Source of the DNA: Vavraia culicis subsp. floridensis
Lineage: Eukaryota; Microsporidia; Pleistophoridae
NCBI RefSeq assembly: GCF_000192795.1
Contig: NW_007360607.1
Coordinates: 1-64,000, forward strand
Length of the DNA: 64,000 nucleotides
Direction of reading: 5' to 3'
Position numbers and translations under genes: made by a program. This document shows positions 19,783 to 29,663 of the stretch, one piece after another; the first letter of the stretch is position 1; the number at the start of each line of letters is the position of its first letter. Below the pieces are notes generated by a model that saw only the letters and a program-made list of their open reading frames with translations, was not told the origin of the DNA and did no database searches.

Positions 19783-21042
19783 ATGTACCAACAAATAATC
19801 ATAATAGGAACCTTTGCGAACTACTTTATCTCTGTTTTTCTGTCTTACAGACAGATTCTTGCGCTGAGAAGAGGAAAAAGAAATGAGCTGCTGGTAGATA
19901 AGATAAAGGATGGTGACTTTGAGATGATGAAGAAATACAACACAGAAAAGATGATATTTTCGTTGTTTTCAGGTACTGTCAATTTCTGCAGGCTCATTTA
20001 TTTCATCTACTTTCACACCATCCCGAAGTTCTACGATTATTTAAAGAAAACCACTGGTATCAAATCGGATATGATGCTTGAAGTTTTGTTTATGTTAGTT
20101 TTCTTGCACTTTGAACGAATCACAGACATTCCTCTTTCCCTGTTTTCTACTTTTTTCATCGAAGAAAGATACGGGTTCAACAAGATGACATTTGCAATAT
20201 TCATGAAGGATTTTCTGAAGGAGACAGTCATCCTTACGCTGATACTATCCCTCCTTTATGCCGGTATTTATAAGATAATGAATTATTTCGACACATTCTT
20301 TGCAATAATATTCGTGTTTGTGTGTATCTTCCAGATATTTCTTGTAATGATTTATCCTGTTGTAATCCAGCCGTTGTTTAACAAATTCAAGGAGCTAGAA
20401 GACGGGTCCCTGAAGACCGCGATCAGGGACCTTGCAAAGAAAGTTGGGTTCAAGTGCAACAAGATTCTTGTGATGGACGGCTCGATGAGGAGCAATCACA
20501 GTAACGCGTACTTCATTGGCCTGTTTGGCGAGAGAAGAATTGTTCTGTTCGATACATTGATAAAGCAGGCCACCGAGGGCGAAATTATTTCTATTCTTGG
20601 ACATGAGATTGGTCACTGGCACCATTATCACATCCCCAAGATGCTACTACTCCAATTTTCGACACAGTTTGTATTCTTTTATTTCCTTGAGGTTGCGCTT
20701 AAAAACAAGTCGTTCGAAACTTCTCTTTTCCAGGCCGAGAATACACCGCTTATAATCAAAATGATATATTTCAGCTTTTTCATGGGTATTCTCTCACCAT
20801 TCTTCACTCTGCTGTCAAATATGTACTCAAGATACAACGAGCGGCAGGCTGACCAGTTCTCCATCAGGTTAGGATTGGGTGAGAATTTGGGTAAGGGACT
20901 TATTTCTATTCATAAGGAGAACAAGTCCAATGTGTGTCCGGATTGGATGTACAGCACGTATTACCATTCTCACCCTACGCTGGTCGAGAGACTCGAATTT
21001 ATAAGTGAGGAGGAAAAAAAGCTGAAAGAAAAGGAGAAGTAA
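19783..21042 (+). CDS. STE24: CAAX prenyl protease Ste24
   Basis: This encodes 419 residues, close to the family length. The zinc site is intact: HEIGH at residues 274-278 and the third ligand Glu353 in NERQAD. Multiple hydrophobic helices span residues ~2-25, 55-80, 95-120, 135-200, 290-315 and 325-350, consistent with the seven-helix ER-membrane barrel of Ste24/ZMPSTE24. The segment IVLFDTLIKQ and the C-terminal YYHSHPTLVERLEFI match the family ([FY]-S-H-P-x-L-x-E-R-[IL]). Ste24 removes the -AAX tripeptide from prenylated proteins. The start is ATG 19783, just after GACCCTTTAAAA; an upstream in-frame TTG is not needed. The C-terminus is lysine-rich. Confidence 0.96.
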   Translation: MYQQIIIIGTFANYFISVFLSYRQILALRRGKRNELLVDKIKDGDFEMMKKYNTEKMIFSLFSGTVNFCRLIYFIYFHTIPKFYDYLKKTTGIKSDMMLEVLFMLVFLHFERITDIPLSLFSTFFIEERYGFNKMTFAIFMKDFLKETVILTLILSLLYAGIYKIMNYFDTFFAIIFVFVCIFQIFLVMIYPVVIQPLFNKFKELEDGSLKTAIRDLAKKVGFKCNKILVMDGSMRSNHSNAYFIGLFGERRIVLFDTLIKQATEGEIISILGHEIGHWHHYHIPKMLLLQFSTQFVFFYFLEVALKNKSFETSLFQAENTPLIIKMIYFSFFMGILSPFFTLLSNMYSRYNERQADQFSIRLGLGENLGKGLISIHKENKSNVCPDWMYSTYYHSHPTLVERLEFISEEEKKLKEKEK

Positions 21043-22656
21043 AAGGTTGAATTGAAATTTTTTCCATCAAAGTTGATGCTAGGGTATTCTTTTTCTTTGA
21101 CGTGTTCGTATACCGGATATAGTGGCACGTATTCCCGGTTCTCGTTAATATTTAGCTTTCGATATTATTTACTGCTTTTTATTTGCTACATGAAGATAAA
21201 CACCTTTGCACCGCAGTGTTGTTCATCGCTTTACACCACTTGATTCTATTTGTTGCATAAGTGTTTCATCTATGATGCACCTTTCCTAGGCTGGAACACT
21301 GTTGCCGATCTCGTTGTCTACGATGCAAATCAGAATGTTTTTACTTGTTTATTTGTACGATCTCGTTGTCTACAATGTAAATCAGAACGTTGCACCTGGT
21401 GATCGTATATGTCACTTAACGGGAGTTCGTACTGACCAAACAATATTTTTCATGTGTAGATCTTGTACTGGTATTCATCTGCCTGGTAAGACCAAAGGAC
21501 GGAATAGCTCTCCTGCTATATCACATTGAACAAAAAAACACATTCATTGACATCTATAACTGAACTTTACGCAATTATGTTAAGCGCCTTCGGTAATTGA
21601 TCATAATGCAAGAGCCAAATCAGCCTTGATGTGATGTAACTTCCAACTTCTACAACCATAGATCCAAAGCCAGTGGTCACGGTCGGACTAGAACACTTGT
21701 TATTTAGGTGTTGTTGAGGTGTGAGACGATAAGCAAACGGATTTTAATGAAAAGACTTTTACGATGCAAGGATGAAATATCGATGAATAATTGTATTGGA
21801 CCAGGGATGCTGACGTAAAACACTGTTGATGCACACCGTGCAAATACGAAATTTTGCCATTACAACGAATTTCAGTGCATAAAACCCGCATAGAACTGTG
21901 TTAGGATTTTTACAATGACGGCCTACCTCATCGTGTTGAGTTAATTACGCTTTTATCCCAATTCAATTCTAGCATGCTTCATTTTCCGATCTATTTGAGA
22001 TAATTCCCACATTTAATATCTTTAAAAAAGTAACTGCCTTTTTAACCCGGAAGGTGTGTTTAATTATGTAGCGTAACACAAGAAAATAAACACACTTTTA
22101 GCAAAATACAAAATTGCTTCTTGCGGATGGAGAGCGTTTTTTTACACAAACCTTAGACACCATGTTTTAACCAAAACACATGTTGTATATTTATGTTTTG
22201 TGGATACCAGTCAATATCGCAATGCACCAATCTTTAGATCGTGTTTCATTAATGAATAACATTCTGTCTTCTAACCAGACAAAGTGGCATTACGCCCTTA
22301 CTTCTTTTATATCTTGAGAAAGTACGCGCGAATTATTCCCTTATTTTATAAAGCTAGCCACTCCATTCATCAAGAAATAGAAAATTTGTGCGCAACAGGT
22401 ATATACGACTCTGTTTGATCGAATTTTTATACGTTTAAGCAATATTCCATATGACATAAAACATACCTCCGGCACCGACAAAGTTGGTTCTTTACTAGTT
22501 CATAGATCCGTTTGTAAAATTTTCTGATGCCTGCTATGTGCCTTGGAATACAATCCACCGGAATGAACGTTCAATACGCCGTTCATGTGACAGTAGTTAT
22601 CCCTAATCGACTCTAAAATAAAAAAGAGAGCTTTATGAACGAAATATTCCTTTTAA
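21043..22656. other. Long intergenic region
   Basis: 1.6 kb with no convincing gene. An imperfect 52-base direct repeat lies near 21307-21395. The rest is AT-rich and unstructured to the eye. Confidence 0.5.
21307..21395. repeat. Imperfect 52-bp direct repeat
   Basis: The sequence TCTCGTTGTCTAC followed by ATG-x-AAATCAGAA occurs at 21309 and again 52 bases later at 21361, with several substitutions between copies. Confidence 0.7.
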
Positions 22657-23208
22657 TCACTCAGAATCGTCTTCCTCATCATTAGCGGCAGCGCTAGCAT
22701 TCAGATAATCCTTGGTTTCGACATCTTCGCTCAAAAGACTGCTTTTCCTCTGGAGCAGTGCCTCTGAATTAGATGAGCCACGAGTCTTGAGACTGCTTTC
22801 ATTTCCATCCTTCTTCTTGTTTTTTTTTGATTTTTTGCCCTTGCTTGATTCATCGTTATCGCCTTCCTCTTTTTCTTTGTTCTTGTCCTTGTCTTTGTCT
22901 TTGCCTTCCTGAGAACCCCCAGAGCCAGACTCTCCTTCGGGAGGTGCCAATCCTGATTTAGATGCGAGTAAGTTATGAGTATTCATGAACGTATTAGCGA
23001 GCAGTTTACTATCTTGACCTTCATCGTCCTCCTTCTTTTTCTTCTTGGAGTCTTTCTTTTCTGTGCCTTCTTCATCCTTCTTTGGATCTGCTTTCTTTTT
23101 AGGTGCCAATCTCTGGGCCGACATCAAATTCGAATTTTTAAGGCGTTTAAACTCCCTTGCCGATACCAATGCCATGAGCGAAAGAATTATAAGATGTAAC
23201 TTATTCAT
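22657..23208 (-). CDS. Secreted lysine/acid-rich low-complexity protein
   Basis: This encodes 183 residues. The N-terminus MNKLHLIILSLMALVSA is a textbook signal peptide with predicted cleavage after VSA. The mature protein is dominated by Lys, Asp, Glu, Ser and Gly: runs such as KKKKKEDDEG, KDKDKDKNKEKEEG and SKKNKKKDG, then a serine-rich segment and an acidic end. There is no cysteine anywhere, which argues against a PTP2-type polar tube protein (these are lysine-rich but keep conserved cysteines). A spore-wall component, a PTP3-like acidic/basic repeat protein or an effector secreted into the host cell are all possible. I recognise no family. It sits alone between two long gene-free stretches. 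Confidence 0.8.
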   Translation of the reverse strand: MNKLHLIILSLMALVSAREFKRLKNSNLMSAQRLAPKKKADPKKDEEGTEKKDSKKKKKEDDEGQDSKLLANTFMNTHNLLASKSGLAPPEGESGSGGSQEGKDKDKDKNKEKEEGDNDESSKGKKSKKNKKKDGNESSLKTRGSSNSEALLQRKSSLLSEDVETKDYLNASAAANDEEDDSE

Positions 23209-25350
23209 GCTTAGTTCTCAATTTTGCCATTTTATAGTTTTTAGTAAAACAAACAGTTTCATATTTATTTACAGCCTTTCATCTGTTTCCATCTTGATAA
23301 ATGATTTGTTTTATTTTGTGTTAGAGCTTGTTCGATCCACGGCAGAGTGTTACAGTCGTGTTCAAGTAAAATAGCATACTTCATTCTCTGGCTGGGCACT
23401 TTAATGTTTGGTCTGTTGCTGATCAAATTCTCTTGTATGAACATTTTGCATCCATTGTACAGCATGGCACTGTTTGACAAGCTAAGGAGTGATTTGCTAA
23501 ACTGATTTATTTTCTATCACAAGTATGTTGCTTATCACCCGCACAGCAGCATCCAAACAAACACACATTCTGATTTACTTTGTTCATTGCTTTCCTTGGA
23601 GCCTCATCCTCTTCGTTTTAGGAGGAGTTTGTTGCATCGCCACGTTCCACAACACCAATCTTGCTACATCACATTCCCTTTTAGATTATCATACCATCAA
23701 AACGAGACTACCAGGTATTGTCAACTCGTGTTGGTTCGGAATGCCGTAAAAAACACAGCAAACCGTACAAAATAACGTATTTGACTGCGAAATATCGAAA
23801 GTATATTTCTCCTTACTAGAACCGCAAAAGCCCCTTAACTGCAACAAGAAGAAAAGAATGCCAAACTGCCAACAATTCACTTTAAAGTCGTTGTCTAATA
23901 ACGTAATATAAGTATCTGAAAATAATATTTTATATCTATCATTGTAAATTCTCGATTGAATGCGAAAATGTTGAGGGTAACACCAATAATGAGCGATCAT
24001 TTTCTGTGATCTTCCCTACCCTGTTGCATCTTCTGATGCAAACCACAGCTTAAGGATTCACATGAAAATATTGTATTTAACCTTCATGTGCCGCAGGAAG
24101 GGGTCCCACTGATCCTTTTATGTACGTTGGTTATTTTCGTAACGCGTAAAAAGATGCGCAATGGTTCGTTTGTAGCGGATTTTCATCCACGAACTTTGAT
24201 ACGTGTCATCATGTTGAGGATGTGCATTTCCAATTCGTCATGATGCAGTCTTACACATGCAAAGTCGCCAACTTGCACGAGATTCACTTTTAAGCATGCT
24301 CACATCGGTCAGTGTCATTACCGCATTTTGGTCCTCGATGCGTTATTCTTGTGTTCGTTGCTCACACTTTAGGTGAATGTCATATTATTTGAACTTGTGC
24401 AATCGACCCCTGTTATGGAACAAGATCGTTCATCAAATACCTGAAAATGGGAATGTGGCAACAACCAGCAAAACTTGCAGCGAAGTGCCAAACTCGAACA
24501 GCACATCGGTTTCATGTGGAAAAACACTTTCAGCCGCCTGATAATCTTTGCTTCCAGTTAAAATATTGCCAACAAAGCAACTCGAGAGTCTGTTGCGGAA
24601 GTATGGTAAAAGTGCTGCTCCGTCCTGATCGCAGGGGTAATGTATCAGGGAGAGAGAGCTCTTCAATGTTGCATCTTTTGTATTTACCCGTCTTATATCA
24701 AAATCCTCTTATTATTTTCACTCTTTCATGTACATGCTATACGATACTGCACAAGTAACGACGTGTTTTATACCAACAATACGAAGTAAACGTATCTTGC
24801 CGTATAAATTGGATTTTCATATGAAAACGAATGAATTTTGGAATAATACAAAATGCGGAGCAGGGTTTACTTTCCTTTAATGGCAAACACGTGGTATAAA
24901 GTGAACCGTAGAAGAGAGCCAATTTTCTACAATGTTGATATAAGGAGGTAATAGTTTGCACAAGTAGAAATAAAGAATCTTCTTTTATGATGTGACATGG
25001 TGTTGGGTGATGTAGTCCTTTTTATGGTACCATAGACAGCTATCATCTCCAGGAATTATTTAGATCATTGGCTGCTGATTAATTACCAAGTAAAAGGAGC
25101 TGTTAAAAACGACAAGTACATCATGAAAGGAGTGATGTGAGAATCAACTGCTAACCAATAAACCGTCTGTCAGCTATTACTAATTATAGGCAAAAATAGG
25201 CAAAGCACAGACTTGGTATCTGCGATGAGACGAAAAACATCTTTTTATTGCCTCAATATTTTTGATTTGTTCTTCTGATCATTTAATGAAACGCAGCAAA
25301 TCCCTTTATATGAATCCTTTTCTCTACAGACTTCTCCTTTATAGCGAATA
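23209..25350. other. Long intergenic region
   Basis: 2.1 kb with only short frames of non-protein-like composition on both strands. No repeat or RNA gene is recognisable. Confidence 0.5.
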
Positions 25351-25776
25351 ATGAAAGTCACAACAGCACTAGTGCTCTGCATAGGGTTTGTTATATTCAT
25401 CGTGTTCCTCTGTTTCGTGTTATTCCCGGAAAGCACGCAAGAAGAAGCTCCCGATCAAGATTCTCTCGTTATAACCATCGTTAACCTTACCAAACAAATC
25501 GGGAACAATGGTGTAGAATTGGGAAGGAAACTAAACAACCAAGACATTCTGAAAGAAGCGGTTAAAATAAAGCATTATATGCAAATAAAGGACCAGAATG
25601 GTGAGTTGAACAGGGAAAATATTGCACAGCTGTTTGCGTGCTCAAGAAAACTGAGCACAGTTCTAAGTAATGTTGCTGGCCAACATAAAGAAAGCAAAAA
25701 TGAACTCAAAAAATTGATCGCGATGAACAATAACCTCAACAATTCGATACTTCAATTGCAGCAACAGCGTGTTTGA
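25351..25776 (+). CDS. Small signal-anchored or secreted protein
   Basis: This encodes 141 residues starting at ATG 25351. A strong hydrophobic segment (residues ~5-27, TTALVLCIGFVIFIVFLCFVLF) follows a single lysine, so it is either an uncleaved signal anchor or a signal peptide. The remainder is hydrophilic and helical, with asparagine- and lysine-rich heptad-like stretches ending in NNNLNNSILQLQQQ. No family was recognised. The coiled-coil-like tail could mediate oligomerisation. The unrelated TBCC gene converges on it, with 128 bases between the stop codons. Confidence 0.7.
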   Translation: MKVTTALVLCIGFVIFIVFLCFVLFPESTQEEAPDQDSLVITIVNLTKQIGNNGVELGRKLNNQDILKEAVKIKHYMQIKDQNGELNRENIAQLFACSRKLSTVLSNVAGQHKESKNELKKLIAMNNNLNNSILQLQQQRV

Positions 25777-25904
25777 GGGCCTGTAAATTGAATTCAATTG
25801 TTTGCAATCAGTACCGGTAAAATGCAAAGCAAAAACATCTATTATAAACAAAGGTCTGACTCCACTGATGAGAGTAAAGCATACATGTCGACACCCCGCT
25901 CTCA

Positions 25905-26624
25905 TCAACAAATCACGGTGTAGTTCTTATCCCCGAACGGATCACTGAAATCGTTGACCTTCCAGAATAAATTTTCATGTTTAACATTTTGTATCTTCCA
26001 TTCCTCAATGATAATTCGCTCCGAGTTTTCAATAGAAATTCCTGATTTAGTGTATACCATTAATTTAAGATCGCGGCAACCTACCAGCCTGATCTGTCCA
26101 GCATTGATTTTCAAGGCACTTTCTTGGACATTCTCAATAAATATTGAACCGGACACATTCGTGGTTATCCTCAGATTACTGCATGCGTTTATTGTCAGCT
26201 CATCGCAGTCAAATGCCAAGCATTGTTCCGTATAAATATTTTTCACACATACCTTGCTATATTTGAAACCGGATCTAAGGCTGTGAAGATTATTCTTGTC
26301 CAGATAAACAATTGTATCACACGAACTAGCAGGATTCGCCGACACATCACGTATCCACCCGTTTTGAGGTGCGTGACTGCTATGACACGTTTTATCATGA
26401 CCCGAAATGTCAAGTTTGGCAACGCCATGCACCATGGGCGCGTTGTACCGATCATTCTGTACGTACAACTCCTTTAGCTTCTTTATTTGTTCGATCAGTA
26501 CGTTCTGTCTGTACTTCACCTTCTCTATTTTTAATTTATTCTCCAAAATTATAATCTGCGATTTTATTTCGTGGTTCGATATGTCCCTGTCTCCTGCAGC
26601 ATTGCATTCATTTTCGTCCTTCAT
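25905..26624 (-). CDS. Tubulin-binding cofactor C (C-CAP/TBCC domain)
   Basis: This encodes 239 residues. Residues ~20-58 form an N-terminal lysine/glutamate helix like the spectrin-like domain of cofactor C. From about residue 110 there is the repetitive beta-helix of the C-CAP fold: LTINACSNLRITTNVSGSIF, IENVQESALKI, then NAGQIRLVGCRDLKLMVYTK, GISIENSERIII. The QIRLVGC segment aligns with the family Q-x-R-x-H that carries the catalytic arginine finger of cofactor C and RP2; the Arg is kept, while the His after it is Gly. Cofactor C stimulates GTP hydrolysis by beta-tubulin to release folded dimers. The start follows CCCCTTTAAGAC. RP2-like or CAP-like proteins are less likely because no other domains are present. 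Confidence 0.85.
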   Translation of the reverse strand: MKDENECNAAGDRDISNHEIKSQIIILENKLKIEKVKYRQNVLIEQIKKLKELYVQNDRYNAPMVHGVAKLDISGHDKTCHSSHAPQNGWIRDVSANPASSCDTIVYLDKNNLHSLRSGFKYSKVCVKNIYTEQCLAFDCDELTINACSNLRITTNVSGSIFIENVQESALKINAGQIRLVGCRDLKLMVYTKSGISIENSERIIIEEWKIQNVKHENLFWKVNDFSDPFGDKNYTVIC

Positions 26625-27464
26625 GTCTTAAAGGGGTTGCAAATTGACAAACTGAAAAATGGCGAGTTTCTAAATAGTGCACAACTGTTGCTGACCCAGA
26701 CAAGTACTTCAGGCAGTACAATCGTGCCATCTGCGTAGCATTAGGCCAAAAGCGCATCAAATTAATTCGACCTGCGCCACAAAGTACTAAAATTCACTGC
26801 AACGATTAATACCTGTAACTATCTACGAATAATTATCGGTGCGTAACCATTCTCTTACTCATAGGAAATAGACGAAATCACTCCATGCAGAACTTAAACA
26901 TATACTTCTCGATCGCTGCTATTGTTGCTTAAGGAGAGCGTTTGACTTGGTACTGACATGAGGCGGTATTAATCCTAACAATCATAAGCTCGAATCATCA
27001 CGAAATCGGTGGATCATTTTCTTTAATAAAACGCATATTAAATACCAATTCTTGCGAGTGATCTGATAGGTTTAGCCATGCTCTTAAATTGTAACTGCTA
27101 TGCTAACCACACAAATTGTAACTGCTATGCCGTTTGGCAGATACGTGTCATATTTTATTTATGAGCGCTTGAGTTTGATGTGGTGCTAAAATATTTTGAT
27201 CCATTTACCGATTTAGACTTACAACCAAGAACAATTTGAAAACATGGCACTTTATTTGCACCACCAACAAATTACGAATGGAATCTTTCGTTCAGTTCTT
27301 GAGGCATGTGGTGGATACTATAACAGCTTACCATCCTTATTATAGCCGTTTCATCTTTTGGCTGCCGTTCATAATCAAAGAATGGGCGGAATTCGTGTTT
27401 AGTGTCGGTACCGATCGGCCTGTTTGTCCATTTTATCGCCCACTGCGGATCAGGGCCCTTGCAA
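26625..27464. other. Intergenic region between divergent genes
   Basis: No gene is supported. A 17-base direct repeat (AAATTGTAACTGCTATG) occurs at about 27086 and 27114. GGGCCC lies 6 bases or so before the NSE4 ATG. Confidence 0.5.
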
Positions 27465-28253
27465 ATGAAAAGTATCCAGGACCAGTACTTCGATCTACTA
27501 AACGACCTCAGAAATAAGAAGGAAGAACTGGCAGACACAGACACTTCCAATCTAGATAACATAATTGCGAAAACAAATACTTTGTTCACGGATATAACAA
27601 CTTCAGCGGAGCTAAAACTTGATGCTAAAATATCGGCGGAGGCCGTGAATCTTTCATCGCTCACATTCGAGAAGAAACTTAGAAACAGGAAGGTTACAAC
27701 CATGTCGTTTATAAACAACTTGAACAAAGGATTAAAGAAGAACATTGGTGATGAGCAGTGTGCAGAAAGATACAACAGGAAAATGCACATCTTGTTTGGG
27801 AGCTTGGAACAGAGATTCTACGGCATAACCTTCAAACATCATTACGGCCTGGCGGTGAACGACCGATTAAGAAGGAAAAGAGAGGCGAAGGTGGAGGAAC
27901 AAGACAGAAAGAGTACAAAAATAGAGCACAAGAGAATAAAAGATGACAACTTCGCACACAAGATCGATAAAATCACGGATGCGATCGGTAATCAAAAGAT
28001 AGACTACTACAGACTGGTTATAAATCCTGACTCGTTCACGAGAACGATCGAAAACATTTTTTATCTCTCCTTCGCAATCAAACTGAAAAAAGTAAAGTTT
28101 TGCTTTGAAAATAGGAGAATACTCATTGCAAAGACCGACGGTGAGCAAGAGCAGGGCGAAAAAGAAGTTAACCATTTTATTAGCAGCATAGACTACGTGG
28201 AGTACAAGAGGATAATTCATAACCTTAACATAGACAAGCCGTTCCTTCAATAA
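27465..28253 (+). CDS. NSE4: SMC5/6 complex kleisin Nse4
   Basis: This encodes 262 residues. The C-terminal signature VINPDSFTRTIENIFYLSF matches the conserved Nse4 winged-helix block (D/N-P-x-S-F-x-x-T-V-E-N-[IL]-F-x-[LV]-S-F-L). Upstream is an N-terminal helical domain, QDQYFDLLNDLRNKKEEL, matching the family (Y-x-x-L-x-x-x-x-x-x-x-R). The middle is lysine-rich linker. Nse4 is the kleisin that bridges the heads of Smc5 and Smc6 in DNA repair and chromosome maintenance. The start at 27465 follows GGGCCCTTGCAA; the frame is open upstream but has no earlier ATG. It ends only 27 bases before the end of the convergent TAF9 gene. Confidence 0.9.
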   Translation: MKSIQDQYFDLLNDLRNKKEELADTDTSNLDNIIAKTNTLFTDITTSAELKLDAKISAEAVNLSSLTFEKKLRNRKVTTMSFINNLNKGLKKNIGDEQCAERYNRKMHILFGSLEQRFYGITFKHHYGLAVNDRLRRKREAKVEEQDRKSTKIEHKRIKDDNFAHKIDKITDAIGNQKIDYYRLVINPDSFTRTIENIFYLSFAIKLKKVKFCFENRRILIAKTDGEQEQGEKEVNHFISSIDYVEYKRIIHNLNIDKPFLQ

Positions 28254-28280
28254 TTTGCGTGCGCCTGTTCGATCGCAATT

Positions 28281-28667
28281 TTACATCTCATTTTCATCTA
28301 TCAGCCTGCTCTCGAAGTTGAGCAGGGTGTTCTTCCCCATGGGCAGCTTGTTTGCACCTTCTCCGTGCGGTCTGATGGGTCGGCTATTCACCATAGTGCC
28401 AATGTCATTCATGTATGCTCTAGGTGGAGGAGGCACAAAGTACCGGCCCACCTTTGTTTGTAGTGCCAATTTGATGTCCTTCTCCGTTATAACCTGCCTG
28501 TCAACCATCTCTGCATATTGCGATGCATCTTTCATAACATCGGTCGCGTATTTGTAGACGAACTCATGGATCTGCAGTATTGCCTTTGGTTCGCACTCCT
28601 CTATGCCTAGCGAGCGCAGAATCAGCGAAATTACCTTTGTGTCGCGTGGTGCCGAGCTTTCAGACAT
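28281..28667 (-). CDS. TAF9: TFIID/SAGA subunit TAF9
   Basis: This encodes 128 residues. The histone fold is clear: PRDTKVISLILRSLGI, then EPKAILQIHEFVYKYATDVM, DASQYAEM, ITEKDIKLALQ. It is followed by the TAF9-specific tail PPPPRAYMNDIG (family: F-x-x-P-P-P-R-x-x-L-x-x-[IL]-A). TAF9 pairs with TAF6 in TFIID and SAGA at Pol II promoters. The start at 28667 (MSESSAP) follows ACCACCCCT directly; an upstream in-frame ATG at 28691 would add eight residues and precede that block. The gene converges with NSE4 with 27 bases between stop codons. Confidence 0.95.
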   Translation of the reverse strand: MSESSAPRDTKVISLILRSLGIEECEPKAILQIHEFVYKYATDVMKDASQYAEMVDRQVITEKDIKLALQTKVGRYFVPPPPRAYMNDIGTMVNSRPIRPHGEGANKLPMGKNTLLNFESRLIDENEM

Positions 28668-29075
28668 AGGGGTGGTAAAGATGAGAATCATTAACGTTTT
28701 CGATTAAATCGACCCATAAATTTTTTAACATATTTTCGCAACAGCGTGTTCGTTTACCACCAAACCTGTTTTTAACATGTTATAGCATAAGCAAATTGTT
28801 GATCACAGAATTAATCACACATGTAGAACTGAAAAACTTTACTGTTATTAAATAGAAACGAATAGCAGTACATGACCAATACAAGGCACTCTCATGTCAG
28901 CGTTGAGTAAAATATCGTTCTGCAATAGCAAATATGCTTATAAAAATTGTTTTTGTTGGATATTCCATACATTGATGTAAATTTTTGGTTCTTGCCATTA
29001 ATTCGGGGTGCTTGTAGAAATGTTAGGAGGAACCATGTTTTTGGTTCTTGCCATTAATTCGGGGTGCTTGTAGAG
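28668..29075. other. Intergenic region
   Basis: AT-rich. The right end contains the first copy of the 56-bp duplication described separately. Confidence 0.5.
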
Positions 29076-29097
29076 ATGTCGGGAGGAATCATGTTTC
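28982..29097 (+). repeat. 56-bp tandem duplication spanning a start codon
   Basis: Two adjacent copies are offset by exactly 56 bases (GGTTCTTGCCATTAATTCGG at 28987 and 29043) and differ at about four positions. Each copy ends with the same arrangement of two in-phase ATGs 15 bases apart (29020 and 29035; 29076 and 29091). In copy 1 the frame opened by these ATGs stops after a few codons inside copy 2 (TAG at 29071); in copy 2 it becomes the TFIIB-like gene. Confidence 0.92.
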
Positions 29098-29663
29098 AAA
29101 AATCTCTCTGCCCCTTTTCGTGCCCTGTACATCGCCGCAAAATGTGTGAACACCAATTTGAAACCGAGGTATGCGCAAAGTGCGGTGAATACGTCACCAC
29201 GTACACAAATTACAACTCTCCCCAGAATGTGCGTCTTCCATACAGACAGTATGTAGCACTTCGAACCATTGAAGCGATACTTAGCAGACTATCGTGCCCG
29301 GAATACACAACGCAGGTTTTTGAGATGTACAGGTCTATGAAGTTCAAGGGACGTACCGAAAATATTTTAAAAATCAAAAGTATAATTTACAAAGTGTTGA
29401 GGAATAAAATTGGATTGGTGCACATTGCAACAGATAGGAGAGAGGGCCGTAGAATCTTGAGGAACGTGATGCTTAATTTTAAACGTGAGTACCAACACAG
29501 CGCGAAAGATGCAAGGCATACGGAAGCAACTGCGATAGTTCGAAGTAAAGAGTACGTTGACGGGCATTTGGATTTAGTTGTTGACCAAGAGCTAAAAGAT
29601 GGTAAACGCGGACTGAAGAAGACCAAGGAGCTAGAGTTACTGCACAAGTTGTATCAGAAATAG
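29076..29663 (+). CDS. TFIIB-family-like protein (zinc ribbon plus one cyclin fold)
   Basis: This encodes 195 residues from ATG 29076; ATG 29091 is an alternative. The N-terminus has a probable zinc ribbon: CPVH, a ~14-residue loop, then EVCAKCGEYV, the style of TFIIB/Brf (C-x2-[CH]...C-x2-C-G-x-V). A helical domain follows: YVALRTIEAILSRLSCPE, VFEMYRSMKFKGRTENI, IKSIIYKVLRNKIGLVHIA. This resembles one TFIIB cyclin repeat (A-x-x-[MI]-Y-x2-...-G-R-...-A-x-x-[IL]-Y). TFIIB proper is ~300 residues with two repeats, so this could be a shortened TFIIB-like, Brf-like or Pol I Rrn7-like factor, or a different zinc-ribbon protein. The C-terminus is basic. A 56-bp duplication lies across its start. 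Confidence 0.8.
   Translation: MSGGIMFQKSLCPFSCPVHRRKMCEHQFETEVCAKCGEYVTTYTNYNSPQNVRLPYRQYVALRTIEAILSRLSCPEYTTQVFEMYRSMKFKGRTENILKIKSIIYKVLRNKIGLVHIATDRREGRRILRNVMLNFKREYQHSAKDARHTEATAIVRSKEYVDGHLDLVVDQELKDGKRGLKKTKELELLHKLYQK

Noticed and set aside
22657..23208. PTP2 as identity of the lysine-rich secreted protein
   Set aside because: PTP2 proteins keep conserved cysteines; this protein has none.
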